In this document: one piece after another, positions 21,179 through 33,409 of the stretch
Layout of the letters: every line of letters starts with the position of its first letter
Position numbering within the stretch: the first letter of the stretch is position 1
Assembly (NCBI GenBank): GCA_002105175.1
Contig: MCGE01000032.1
Location: 411,557-475,556 of the forward strand
Direction: 5' to 3'
Length of the DNA: 64,000 bases
Source: Absidia repens
Taxonomy: Eukaryota; Mucoromycota; Mucoromycetes; Mucorales; Cunninghamellaceae
Notes under the pieces: generated by a model
Databases searched by the model: none
What the model was told of the DNA's origin: nothing
What the model saw: only the letters and a program-made list of their open reading frames with translations
Position numbers and translations under genes: made by a program

Positions 21179-24100
21179 TTAATAAACACGGAACCCTTGA
21201 GGAAGTGTCTGCTTTTGGTTTTCCATGGAGCGCATCTTGATTTCTTTGACATTGGCATCAAATGGGTACATAATCCAGATATTTTTCTCCCATGAGCCGA
21301 GCAACTGTAGATCCAATGTCCACAAACTGTTATTCTTCATGTCGTCGTAATTGCTAAAAAGAGGGATGGATACCGCATCCAATCGGTCCTTGGTAGGATC
21401 GATCCCCAAATCATGCCATAGATTATTAAAAAACGACGACTTGCCATGTGGTTTGACTTGACGTTCACAATACATTCGCGGACGAAGCCAGAGTTCATTC
21501 AACCTACCAGTACGAACAAGACGCACATCACCATCACCATCTCCACTGGTATTGTTCCTGTTACCATCTTGATCATCATCACCTTCATCGTCACCATCAT
21601 TATCATCATCATCGTTTTCTTCTTTTTCGGTAGTGACATCAAAGTTGCATAGTGACGCGTTGTCAGTGAGAAATTTCGTCAGACGCGGAGGGATGGCTTT
21701 GAAATGCGTGGCGAAGGTGGGCAAGAAAGGCACAGCGGACGACGAAAGTCGTTGTTCACTGAATAACAACACCAATCGATCCTTGGTATCCGACCATTCC
21801 ATCAATTTGAGCCGCACCGAAAGCATGTCCGACACCCCCAAGTTGGAAATACTTTGTCTGTCCTTGATGAAATGTTTGTATTTTTTGGCCAAGGGAATGA
21901 TCGCATGGAACCTGTCTTCGACTTTACTGGCCTTTGTTTGTAACATCATTTCCAGCACCGAGCGACTGCTGAGACGTCGATCCATACTGGCGTTAAAGTG
22001 GCTGGTCAACTCAATGATTTGCTTGGTGTAAGGATAGGACTGCAGAGAAGAAGAAACATGATCCTGTTGTTGTCTTTTTTGTTTGGTTTTTTTAAATTTG
22101 AATTCAAAAAATCGTTGACCATATAATTCAGGGCAGCTGAGTTGATTATACCAGAATTTTAATTTGCCGGTCAGTCGTTTGGCGATATGATATTCACTGA
22201 TCACCCATGTACGGTTGGACCAATCTTCCATGATGGATTGTAAAAATTGGACGGATTGACAGATATCCGTTTGTCGCTGGTGGAGTTGCTGTTGCCATTC
22301 AAAACGTTTGGCTTCCATAATCATGCGGCTTGGAAGTTCCCGATCCAGGTGGTCGTTGTCTTTGACTTTCAGCGCATCCACAGTCGACGCCATCATACCT
22401 CCGGGCGTAGCCATTAATGTCATCAATTGTTGACTAAATGACAGGTTGTTGATACCTCGGTTTAGATGGTTCGTCATGGTCGCTGTCGCTGTCGCTGTCG
22501 CTGTCGTTGTCGTTGTCGTTGTGGCAGTGGCAGTGGCAGCGACAATTAAATCCCGACGTTGTGAATCCTCTTTTGGCATGCCTAGTTTATCCATCCATGC
22601 ATCATCGATTTCCACCAATGTCTGTTGCGCCTCCTGTGTCCCCACCAATAAATAATACAAATAGGAACGGTAATTTTGGATGGTGTTCATGAAAACACTG
22701 TTGGCGGCGGTATTGATCAATATATGGTACGCATGTAGGTCAGGAACAGCGACAATGGAAGCGGCGTGAATGTAAATTTCATTCATGCGGTAAATGGTGG
22801 CTTTCCTTTTTTCCATATTTTCTTGATCCACACAAATGGCATCCACCCACACGTATTCGATATCTTGCAAATCAGGTTCATGTTGCATGGCTTCACACAG
22901 CTTGAAGAAATCATCGAGATGGAAGGAGACGATACGTGCATAATAATCTTTTGTTGCTGGGACAATTTGTTCATCCAACTCGCCCCATCGATAGGAGAGT
23001 GCCACATAGGGGGATGCGTCATCCAAATGTTTTTTTTCACAATGAATGTTACCTTCTTCAACGGTTTTTTTGATATTCACAAGAACGATTTCAAAATGAG
23101 GCGGTTCTGGTGGTATTGCTGTTGCTACTGTTACTGATGCTGCCGATGGTGATGGTGAAACGTCTGTTACCGTCTTTGGATTTTTTTGATGGCGGCGTTT
23201 AATACCAATTCCAGTGGCAATAGCATCTACAGCTGAAGAAACATGATCGGCAATTGCACCAAGGTGGGGGTGATGAGGATGATTACTAGGATGATGGAAA
23301 TAACGACGGCGAGTCTTCTTATTTTCTTGCTCTTGATGTTCAGTATCAGCATTGGCCTTTTCGTTGGGAAACCATTGTTTATTGTACTTGCCCTTGGACT
23401 CCTTGATAATCACATACAATTCTTCACGAGTTTCCTTAGTAATATCTTCGACATCTGTCTTGGCATCGTGGGCAGAAACAGCAGCGGCACCAGCACCAAC
23501 ACCGCCGACAATAGCAGATACGTGATGATGATGCTTCTTTTCTTCGTGATGATCCACAGTCTTACCGGATTCAGTGTCAACAACCTTGGTCACCTTTTCT
23601 TGAGTGATGGTTGCCTTAAGCGTTTCTTCAGTATCCTTGGTCAAATGGTGGAGCTTATCAGCAGCAGTTTTCTTGTCGGAGGCAGCGATCACTTGAATAC
23701 CGATGGCATGAGCTTCAACAGTTTGTTCGGTGATAAGGGTCTTGACCATTTCAACAGCCACATCAAGTTCTTGAGCAGCCTTCTTGTCAGAGGAGTTTTT
23801 GATCGCTTGATCCAATTGAGCAAAAATGGTTTCCTTTTCCTTGGTAATGATCACGTTGATTTCACCAGGAGCAACACCTTCTTGTTGAACGCGGGCAGCA
23901 ATAGAACCAGACAACTTCAACCACCAAATGCGGGCAGTTTCACGGACTTGTTCAACAGTGACAATAGCGCCAAGAGCTTGAGCTTTGTGTTCGTCTTCGT
24001 CTTCGTGGGAATTTTCAACAGCAGACTCCTATTGAATGCGAGAGAGAAAATGTTGAGGTGTCTATATTTTATTCAAAAGTTGATATTTGGACTTACGGCT

Positions 24101-25993
24101 TCCGTCTTTGCCTTTTCATCGGGTTCGTGCTGAACGGCAATGCCTGCACAAACGCCAGCAGCTACACCGGCAACGGTACCAATAGAAACCCTAGCAGTGT
24201 GGTGATCATCCATCTTTTCAACTTCAGCTCCAACCGTTTCAACCTGAGTAGATTCCTAAAATGATATTTTTTAAAAAGGAATGAGTGATACTTCGAAGGC
24301 CGACCATTAATTTTTATAAAAAGAATGCTTACCTTAGTATCGCCCTCGACAATCAAATGCTGAGCAACTTCTTCAGTGACAGTGACAGTGGATTTGACAG
24401 TCTTGTCACATTGGTTGAGAGTAACGTAGATTTGTTCTTCAGTAGCCTTGGCTTGAGCCTTCATAGTAGAAACACCACCAGTAGAGTCCTTGGCAGCAGC
24501 CGCTTGAATACCAATAGCTTGAATCTGAGTAGATTGTTCCGCTATCAAACCCTTAGCCCAGGTCAAAGATGAAGAAATTTGCTGACCAGCAGTGTTTGAT
24601 TCAGATTGTTTAGCGGTTTCTTCCAACAGGAGAGTAATTTCAGCATTGGATTTGGCGGTGATGGTTTCAATATCCTTAGCGGCATCGCTTCCACCTTGTT
24701 TAGCGCGGGCAGAGACTTGTTCAATGAGACGAGCGAGCCATGAGGTAACGGTGATCTTGACATAATCAACCACGACAACTTCCATGGTCACATTGGCATC
24801 TTCAGTAGTGGACTTTCCTTGGTCAACAACGACAACACCAGTATGATGTTTGTCAGATTCCTAAAAAAAAAAAAAATAAGAAAAATGTTACCCTTCAAAA
24901 ATTTCGTCATTTATACTTTTTTTTTATACCTTTGCGGCATCTTTGTCATCATGATGTTTCTCCATAGCGATGGTACCACCAATAATGGCAGCGCTAACGG
25001 CAATAGTACCAGCAATAGCACCAGCATGGGATTTAGACTTTTTGACATGTTCGTGGATAACACCAGTAGATTCATCGAGATGGGCATCAATGGAGGTTTT
25101 GGCTTTTTCAGTGGCATCGATGAGCTTCTTGTTAATCACATCCATTTCCGAAGTGGTCTTGACAATGGTTTCAACTTCAGCCATTTGGTCCAAAACAGAG
25201 GTTTGAACTTTTCCAAGAGCGCCGTCAAGTTCAGCGATGGCCTTTTCGCTGTAAGCCAATCCCTTGTGAGCCTTGTCCTTGTAATCCATGATGATCACCG
25301 TCAATTCTTCACGAGCCTCCTTAGTAATACGTTCGACATCAGTCTTGGCATCGGCATCGCCGTGTTGTAAGCGAGCAGCAATACGGTCGTTCAAAGTCTT
25401 GTACCACCCAAATACAGTCACCTTGACGTCTTCCATCACTGTAGTAACACTGGGCACGTTGTCTGATTCAACCACCTTGGATTCTTCCATCGCCTCGTTT
25501 TCGTCCTGCTTATGGTTATGTTCAATAGAAGATTCCGAAGAAGTGGTGTCAGCATCGTCGGCAACGCATACACCACCGTCGATAGCAGATACGTCGTGAT
25601 GGCCTAGCATGTTTTCTTGCTCTTGATCAACGGGAGATGTCGCGTCTTGATGATCCGCCTAGACACAGAATTTTATGGGTATGATGGTCGGTGACGGTTA
25701 GTAGACAGCCTTGATTTTTTATTTTTATTATTATTATTTGACTTGCCATCTTTTCATCATGATGTTTCTCGACAGCAATACCAGCGGCCACGCCCTCGAC
25801 AATAGCGTGATGTTGGTGCGATGGTGATGACGGTGGTGTCTCCTCAACTAGATATAAAAAAAAAAACAACCAACAATTAGAGACACTTCCCAATGGTGAT
25901 GATGATGATCTTTTTACATTCTTCTTCATCATCCTCGTCGCTATCAGAAAAGTCAAAGTCAACCCGTACAGGGACAGATTTCTTGGGGTTCAT
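21179..25993 (-). CDS. HET protein E: helical repeats, Gly-zipper segments and HET domain
   Basis: Six exons: 25993-25918, 25847-25747, 25658-24930, 24860-24333, 24255-24097, 24028-21179. Together 4443 nt, 1480 aa, frame intact. Order: acidic start (DFDFSDSDEDDEEE); His/Gly-zipper segment (HQHHAIVEGVAAGIAVEKHH); helical repeat 1 from VTVFGWYKTLNDRIAARLQ with a second zipper (AGAIAGTIAVSAAIIGGTIA); helical repeat 2 from VTSWLARLIEQVSARAKQ; a zipper exon (GTVAGVAAGVCAGIA); helical repeat 3 from IWWLKLSGSIAARVQQ with zipper HHHHVSAIVGGVGAGAAAVS; a His/Pro linker; HET from ~845 (YVALSYRWGELDEQ at ~872). The helical repeats are ~130 residues, Ala/Lys/Glu-rich and amphipathic; I know no named family. 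Intron 2 has a GC donor (gcaagt); gene F has GT there. The N-terminal half looks membrane-active or self-associating (inference). All introns after the first are phase 0. Confidence 0.85.
22465..22545 (-). repeat. Thr/Ala-coding simple repeat in gene E
   Basis: 'gctgtc'/'gttgtc' and 'ggcagt' hexamers encode a Thr/Ala tract after QRRDLIVAA. Gene F has a longer tract and G a different one at the same point; H lacks it, so the tract is length-variable. Confidence 0.8.
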
Positions 25994-26740
25994 TGTTGAG
26001 AAAATGTGAAAAAAAAGTAGAAGAAAAAAAGGGGGTCGTTTTTTGTGAAGATGAAGGATGATGTGGAGCACCGAGTTTCGTTTTCTGTGCTGTGTGTGAC
26101 CAAAAACTAACTATAATTTTTCCTAAAACATTTATGAGGCCATTGCCAAACGTGTATAATTGTATGTTACACAGCATAACAAGCTAAAATTGATGCTTGA
26201 TGTTTTCACCCGTTCCTACCGCTCCCCCCAAAAAAAAATAAGCTGTAGATCTCAGTAACTTCTCGAATAATCTTTTTAAAAAAAAAGAAAAGTCAAAAGT
26301 TTATCATGTTTAGAAAAGTGGCATATGCCATTTTATTCATTATCATAACTAATACCCAAGTTTCATTTGGAAAGAATCAGTAAAGTGATTTTTATTTGTG
26401 AACAAACAAGAGATACAAATAAAGTGTGCGATATATCTAAACAATGTGGCGTACGCCTACAAGTGTGTGTGTGTGTGAACAAAAGAATATGGGATAATGT
26501 AACGGTTGTAGCTTATACATTAAGAGGAGAGTTTAACTACTATATTACAAAAGAGGTCAAGTTCTTGTCCATTCAATTTTATAATCCATACTATATGGTA
26601 TAAAACCAAGCTAGCGCTAATACACGCTATTGTTAACTAAACAAAATAATACAATCATAAACATAACCGCAAACTAGTTGTTGCATTCTTGTCAACTAGA
26701 CAACTAAACTTGTGAAAATACTAAAGGAAAAAAAAGTAAA
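25994..26740. other. upstream region of gene E and shared spacer block 1
   Basis: The promoter box is at 26059-26102. 26240-26740 is a spacer block ('caaataaagtgtg.gatatatct', 'tacattaagaggagag', 'tacacgctattg') repeated before G, H and two orphan flanks. No supported gene. Confidence 0.6.
26059..26102 (-). promoter_or_regulatory. conserved HET promoter box, gene E
   Basis: 'gatgatgtggagcaccg' then 'gctgtgtgtgacc' (plus-strand reading), 66-109 bp upstream of the gene E start. The variant is shared with F and H. Confidence 0.6.
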
Positions 26741-26744
26741 GCAT

Positions 26745-26970
26745 ATTTTTATTCTAATGTAGATGTAAAACTATGCCAACTAGCACCAAGCTAAGCTACT
26801 GACGGTTCCATGATACTAATCTAGCAACAAAGCACTAATCTAATGGCAAACCCAAATCAGAGATCCAAAATGAAAGAGTTTCCCCATGAATGTTTGTCAT
26901 GCATTTTCAAAATGCCCCTGATTCAAGTTCTCACTGCTAATCTGTATTCACATAATCCAATGACGCTTCA
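26745..26970 (-). repeat. conserved HET 3' flank, copy 8 (gene F)
   Basis: 'catatttttattct' poly(A)-signal block, 'ggttccatgatactaatct', then 'ccaaaatgaaagagtttcccc' and 'aaaatgcccctgattcaag'. It ends 160 bp from the gene F stop. Confidence 0.8.
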
Positions 26971-27133
26971 TTCGCAAAAAAAAAAAAAAAAAAAAAAAAC
27001 GAAAAAGAAAAAGAGAAACGAAAAAGCTTTTTTTATTTTTATTTTATTAGCTCCCCCACAAAAGAAAAGGAGCGGGGTTTCAACACTTCTAATTTTTATT
27101 TTTCTAGAAGCATTGATGAAAAATAAATGAATT

Positions 27134-30100
27134 TTAATAGACACGGAATCCTTGAGGAAGTGTCTGCTTTTGGTAATCCATGGGGCGCATCTTGATTTCT
27201 TTAACATTGGTATCAAATGGGTACATAATCCAGACATTTTTCTCCCATGAGCCAAGCAACTGCAGATCCAATGTCCACAAACTGTTCTTCTTCATGTCAC
27301 CGTCATTGATAAAAAGAGGAATGGAGACCGCATCCAATCGGTCCTGGGTAGGATCGATCCCCAGATCTTGCCACAAATTATTAAAAAACGACTTGCCATG
27401 TGGTTTGACTTGTCGTTCACAATACATTCGAGGACGAAGCCAGAGTTCATTCAACGTACCAGTACGAACAAGACGCACATCACCATCATCTCCATTGGTA
27501 TTGTTACTGTTGCCATCTTGATCATCACCTTCATCACCTTCATCATCATCATCGTTTTCTTCTTTTTCGGTAGTGACATCAAAGTTGCATGATGATGAGT
27601 TGTCAGTGAGAAATTTCGTCAAACGTGGTGGGATGGCTTTGAAATGTGTGGCGAAGGTGGGCAAGAACGGGACAGCAGACGATGCAAGTCGCTGTTCACT
27701 GAATAACAACACCAACCGATCCTTGGTATCCGACCATTCCATCAATTTAAGCCGCACCGAAAGCATATCCGACACCCCCAAGTTGGAAATACTTTGTCTG
27801 TCCTTGATATAACGTTTGTATTTTTTGGCCAGGGAATGATGGCATGGAACCTGTCTTCGACTTTACTGGCCTTTGTTTGTAACATCATTTCTAGCACCGA
27901 TCGACTGCTGAGGCGTCGGTCCATACTGGCGTTAAAGTGGCTGGTCAACTCAATGATCTGCTTTGTGTAAGGAGAGGACTGCAGAGAAGAACCATGATTG
28001 ATATCATGATCCCCCGTTGTTGTTCTCTTTTTTGTTTTTTTAAATTTGAATTCAAAAAATCGTTGACCATATAATTCAGGGCAGCTGAGCTGATTGTACC
28101 AGAATTTTAATTTGCCGGTCAGTCGTTTGGCAATATGATATTCACTGATCACCCATGTGCGGTTGGACCAATCTTCCATGATGGATTGTAAAAATCGGAC
28201 CGATTGACATATATCCGTTTGTCGCTGATTGAGTTGCTGCTGCCATTCAAAACGCTGGACTTCCATAATCATGCGGCTTGGAAGTTCCCGATCTTGGATA
28301 TCATTGTCTTTGACGTTCAGCGCATCCACAGTGGACGCCATCACACCTCCGGGATTAGCCACAAATGCCATCAGTTGTTGAGTAAATGACAGGCTACCGA
28401 TACCTCGGTTTAGATGGTTCGTCATGGCCGTTGTCGTTGTTGTTGTTGTTGTTGCTGTTGTGGTGGTGGTGGTGGCGTTGGCGGTGAGAATTAAATCCCG
28501 ACGTTGTGAATCCGATGTTGGCATGCCCAGTTTATCCATCCATGCATTATCGATTTCCACCAACGATTGTTGCGCCTCCGGTGTCCCCACCAATAAATAA
28601 TACAAATAGCAACGGTACCCTTCGATGGTGTCCATGACGGCACTGTTGGCGGTGGTAGTGGTTGCGATATGGTACGCATGTAAATCAGGGACGGCGACAA
28701 TGGCAGCGGCGTGAATGTAAATTTCATTCATGCGGTAAATGGTGGCTTTTCGTTTTTCCATATTTTCTTGATCCACACATATGGCATCCACCCAAACGTA
28801 TTCGATATGTTGCAAATCAGGTTCGTATTGCATGGCTTGGCACAATTTAAAAAAATCATCGAGGTGGAAGGAGACGATGCGTGCATAATAATCTTTTGTT
28901 GCTGGGACGATTTGTTCATCCAACTCACCCCATCGATAGGAGAGTGCCACATAAGGCAATTCGTCATCCAAATGCTTTTTTTCACAATAAATGTGACGTT
29001 CCTCGGCGGCTTTTTTGATATTCACAAGAACAATTTCAAAATGTGGCGGTTTTGGAGCTTCTGCTGTTGTTATTGATGACGTTGTAGTTATTGATGGTGA
29101 TGGGGAAAGATCTGCTGTCGTCTTGGGGGTTTTGTGCTGGTGGCGTTTAATACCAATTCCAGTGGCAATAGCATGTACAGTTGAGGAAACATGATCGGCA
29201 ATTGCGCCAAGGTGAGGGTGATGAGGATGATTACTATGACGATGAAAATAATGACGGCGAGTCTTCTTATTTTCCTGCTCTTGATTGTCCACAGTGTCAA
29301 CGGGATTTGTTGTGTCTGGATTGTCCAACTTCACAAACAAGAAAAAAAAAGGAGATTATATGGCAGTTAGTAAATGCTCTTCACGCCTTGATTTTTTTTT
29401 GTTTCACTGTGCAGTCCTTTTCGGTCTTTACTCACCTCGACTTCCGTGGTTTTCTTGGTAATAGTTTCAACTTCAGCAACTTTTCCCAATACAGATTCAT
29501 GCACCTCCACAATTACATTTCCGATTCCATCATTAAGCTCGTCCTTGAGTTCAGCATTGGGCATTTCGTTAGCAGCCCATCCCTTGTTGTCCTTATCCTT
29601 AGAGTACTTGACAATAGTTTCAACTTCAGTGACTTTTCCCAATACAGATTCATGCACCTCTGCAATTACATTGTCGAATTCATCATTGAGTTCATCATTG
29701 GGTTTTCCGTTAGCTGCGCATCCATCGTTGTCCTTGTCCTTGGAGTCCTTGATAATCACATGCTCCTCTTCACGAGGGTCCATTGTAATATGATCAATTT
29801 CACTCATGACATTGTCACCACCCTGTTCTAGGCGTCCATTAACCCTGGAGCTAGGATGATTGAACCATTTAAACACAATCTCTTTGTCCTCTTTAACCGG
29901 TGTAGAGCTCGTACCGCCGGCAATAGGAACTGAGGGATGATGGCCTTGAGGCTCTTTCTTTGCTTGCTTTTGGTCATCCACAGCGTCAACGGGAGATGTC
30001 ACATTTTGTTCTCCCAACTTGACCAGAAAAAAAAAAAAAAAAAAAAAAGGGATTTTGTTAAGCGGTTAATGGATGTTTTCTTCCATTTTAATTTTTTGGT

Positions 30101-30672
30101 CATATTGACTCATCTTTCCGCGTTCACTCACCTTGGATTCTTCCATCGTCTTATTTTCGTCCTGATTGTGGTTATGTTCAATAGAAGATTCCGAACAAGT
30201 GGTGTCAACATCGATGGCAGTGCATACATCACCGGCAATAGCAGATACGTCATGTTGGCCTAGCTCCTTCTCTTCTTGCTCTTGATCAACAGGAGATATC
30301 GTATCTTGATGATCCGCCTAGATTTTATGGTTGTGTTGATCGGTGCGGGTTAGTAGAGAATCTTTGATATTTATTTTCATTTATTATTATTGAAACCCCT
30401 CATTATTTGGCTTACCATCTTCTCATCATGATGTTTCTTGAGAGCAATACCAGCGGCGACACCTTCGACAATAGCGTGATGTTGGTGCAATGGTGATGGT
30501 GGTGTCACTTCAACTAGATAAATAAAAAACAAACCAACAATTAGACACACTTCCCAATGATGATGATGATCTTCTTTCGATGACGGTTATTCTTACATTC
30601 TTCTTCATCATCCTCGTCGCTATCCGAAAAATCAAAGTCAACCCGTGTAGGAGCAGATTTCTTGTGGTTCAT
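27134..30672 (-). pseudogene. HET gene F, frameshifted by one base
   Basis: Five exons: 30672-30597, 30513-30416, 30317-30132, 30017-29436, 29328-27134. The coding length is one base short of a multiple of three. A base is missing at 27830/27831: F has 'ggccagggaatg' where E has 'ggccaagggaatg'. The frame turns from RFHAIIPLAKKYK into RFHAIIPWPKNTN and stops at 27742, giving ~842 aa. The last ~200 codons of the HET unit remain open in the next frame. The HET motifs themselves lie before the break. The N-terminus resembles E but is shorter: acidic start, one His/Gly-zipper exon, and two tandem ~60-residue repeats (VHESVLGKVTEVETIV / VHESVLGKVAEVETIT) related to part of E's repeat 1. A truncated active product, a dead gene or a read error are all possible. 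Confidence 0.82.
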
Positions 30673-31465
30673 TGTTGAGAAAGCGTGAAAAAAGAAGTAG
30701 AAAACAAAAAAAAAAAAAAAGGGGATCGTTTTTTTTTTTTTTGTAAAGAAGATGAAGGATGATGCGGAGCACCAGTTTCGTTTTCCGTGTTGTGTGTGAC
30801 CATAACCTATAAGTTTTCTAAAACATTCATAAGGTCATTGCCAAACGCATATAATTTTTTTTTATACTCCACCCAGTTGGTCCTACAAAAGCAAACGTCA
30901 AAAATAAGCTTTGAGGAAGTAGGCGGAAGTTTTTATAAAAAAGGGAACCACAGAGTATGTATGTTACACATCACGACAAGTTAAAAAAATGATACTTCTT
31001 TTTTCAGCTGTTGGTACCGCTGCTCCCCTCCCCCCCAAAAAAAAGTATGGTGTCGATCTCTCTCAGTAACATCTCGAATAATTTCTTTAAAAAAAAGAGA
31101 TAAAGCCGAAGGTTTATAATGTTTTGATAAAAATAGCATGTAACATTTTATTCAAAATCATAACTAATACCCAAGTGATGGAGCTCGTCAATAAAGCGAA
31201 TTTTATTAGTGAACAAGACAAGAGATACAAATAAAGTGTGGGATATATCTAAACTATGTGGCGTACACCTACAAGTGTGAACAAAATAATATGGGGTAAC
31301 GTAATGGTTGTAGTATATACTATAAGAGGAGAGTTGAACTACTATAATACACGCTAATGTTAGCGAAAAAAAAATAATACAATCATAACCATAACCGTAA
31401 TCTAGTTGATGCATCGTTTCAACTAGACGATTAAATTTGTGAGAATACTAGTGGAAAAAATGTAA
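30673..31465. other. upstream region of gene F and shared spacer block 2
   Basis: The promoter box is at 30761-30803. The spacer block at 31060-31465 matches 26240-26740. A minus-strand frame (HSLDISHTLFVSLVLFTNKI) recurs in the copy at 38.4 kb, but breaks in others, so it is not called. Confidence 0.55.
30761..30803 (-). promoter_or_regulatory. conserved HET promoter box, gene F
   Basis: 'gatgatgcggagcaccag' then 'gttgtgtgtgacc' (plus-strand reading), 89-131 bp upstream of the gene F start. Confidence 0.55.
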
Positions 31466-31469
31466 AGTA

Positions 31470-31690
31470 TATTTTTATTCAAATATAGATATAAAACTAT
31501 GACAACTAACACTAAGCTAAGCTAATGGCGGTTCCATGATACTAATTTACCAAACAAAGAACTAATCTAATGGCATTCCCAAATCAGAGATTCAAAATGA
31601 AAGAGTTTCCCCATGCATGTTGTCATCCCTGTTCTGAAAACACTTTTAAACTAATCCTGACACTAAACCAAGTCCGATAGAAGTTCAACA
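31470..31690 (-). repeat. conserved HET 3' flank, copy 9 (orphan)
   Basis: Complete flank ('tatttttattcaaatatag', 'ggttccatgatactaattt', 'tcaaaatgaaagagtttcccc') with no HET gene next to it. It marks a deleted HET unit between genes F and G. Confidence 0.75.
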
Positions 31691-32778
31691 GCGAAGAAAC
31701 AATACTTTGTTTTTTTTAAAAAATAAAAAAAGGAACAGAGAGACGGGGAAAAGAAACCCAGCGGATCCCGTTTTTTTTTTAAAAAAAAACAGGCGACGGC
31801 GTCTGAAATATCATTGGTCGATCTTTTTGGTGCCGCTCCCTCTTATATGAGCATGGTCCACTCCAAGCCAAAATGGAGCTTCCCTCCTTTTTGACGACAG
31901 CCAAGTCAAGTCAGTACTCTATTGAATGGGGATAAACCCTCATGGTGATGGTGTATCAGTGTATCGTTTAAATATGCTTTGCAACGACAGATCCGAACAT
32001 AGATTTTCTCGTCGTTTAATGAAGCCTCCAGTGGCGTGTTAGTGTCCGTATTGCCTGAAAGTTTTGCCATACATTATCAGAAAAACTAGCCGCAATGTCC
32101 TATCTCTTTTACGTAACCCATTGGGTATCTATATATATACCTACATCTACACTAATATCTAATATCTAATATAGCAATTATTTAATCAAAAGATGTAGTT
32201 ATCCCCTACCTGTTATTGATACTAGTATAGTAATTTGTGGCGTCATCAAATGCCATACCATTCAGAGAATCCCAGGTATTTTCTGGTTTTTTGGTTTTAT
32301 CTAAAATTTAATTGAAAAAGCCGACACAAAGCACATGTAATATTGACTTTTTATTTTTTGAAATACAATATATATCTTGCATTATGCCTAATCTTTTACT
32401 ATTCAGTTGCAGGTATACCTATAGTCTATGGTTGACTATGACGTCTTCGAAAATTCAGGGCGTGAAGCTCAGTATGGTGATGGTTGGATGCATAAAAACG
32501 AAATAAGAATTCTTGGAGGCATACATATTATACTTCGGGTAAAGCCATTGTCATATATATATGTTTTCATATGCGAGACGTTAATTCTTTACACAAACCA
32601 CGGCGTAAATTGCGCATAAAACAAAAATAGGCAATAGTCAAAGTAGGGATAGGAGGGTTTTCAAAGGAATTATGGAGATATGCGCTGTTTATAATTAATA
32701 TCTTTGTTCTACGTCTAAACGCCAAAAAAAAAAAACAAAAAGGCAAGGGAAGTTTCATGACCTTGCTCCATTTTTTTT

Positions 32779-32819
<41 letters not shown>

Positions 32820-33089
32820 GCAATACTATGATAATCCAAAATTTAAAATTTTTGGAGAATTATAAAGCAGTTCGTAAAATGTCAATTTCCTATTTTGTCT
32901 TTGTTCTCAAAGTGTAAATTTGCTACTTTATCTATTTCCTATTTTGCCTTGGTGCTCAAAGTGGAAATATTGCTCTTTTATTTATAACATGAAGTGGAAA
33001 TAGTTTCACTTTTAATAATATGATTTGGTTTTAGACATTTATTTCTGTCTACGCTAATATAAGAATATCTGGGTGGACCACTTTTTACA
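31691..33089. other. spacer with dispersed repeat
   Basis: Mostly unique A/T-rich sequence; T-run at about 32780-32818. 32880-33062 ('tttcctattttg', 'gctcaaagtggaaatattgctc', 'ctgtctacgctaatataag', each ordered) recurs in reverse at 59745-59945. The last part serves as promoter of the small secreted-protein gene at 33090. Confidence 0.6.
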
Positions 33090-33284
33090 ATGATAAAATT
33101 CTTCACGTTGACCTTATGTATGACAGCAACAATCATGGCCGCTAATCCATACCTCGAGCTCTCTTATGAAGGACAGTCCCAGTCAACGATGGTATTCAAT
33201 AATCAATGTACTCTGTATCTTAGACGTGGTAAACAACTCATGTATTTCAAAGCTGTGGGCTCCGCTTTTGAATGCCAAAGGTAA
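33090..33284 (+). CDS. small secreted protein, signal peptide at N-terminus
   Basis: 64 residues. MIKFFTLTLCMTATIMAANP is a typical signal peptide, and the mature part holds two Cys (NNQCTLYL and FECQR). It is the only plus-strand gene inside the HET array. A TATA-like 'ctaatataag' lies ~35 bp upstream. The frame may be longer: a 44-bp GT-AG intron at 33281-33324 joins CQR to CVTSKPKKHSF and ends at 33409, giving 91 residues with frame kept. Transcript data would decide. The family is not recognised; small secreted Cys proteins are often effectors or defence peptides, which is only a possibility here. Confidence 0.5.
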   Translation: MIKFFTLTLCMTATIMAANPYLELSYEGQSQSTMVFNNQCTLYLRRGKQLMYFKAVGSAFECQR

Positions 33285-33409
33285 TATGACTCTGGATGCG
33301 CAAACATTATGGAAGATGGACTAGATGCGTTACAAGTAAACCAAAAAAACATTCCTTCCGTTCGATCCGGCATGGCCTCGAGCAATCTTATGTGAAGATG
33401 ATACGGTAG

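Noticed and set aside
23243..24133. 296-codon plus-strand frame opposite gene E
   Set aside because: Antisense shadow of helical-repeat coding sequence; the minus frame has HET homology, splice sites and conserved paralogues.
31148..31414. Possible small minus-strand gene in spacer blocks (HSLDISHTLFVSLVLFTNKI)
   Set aside because: A related frame exists near 38.4 kb, but frame, start and length are not kept in the other three spacer copies.
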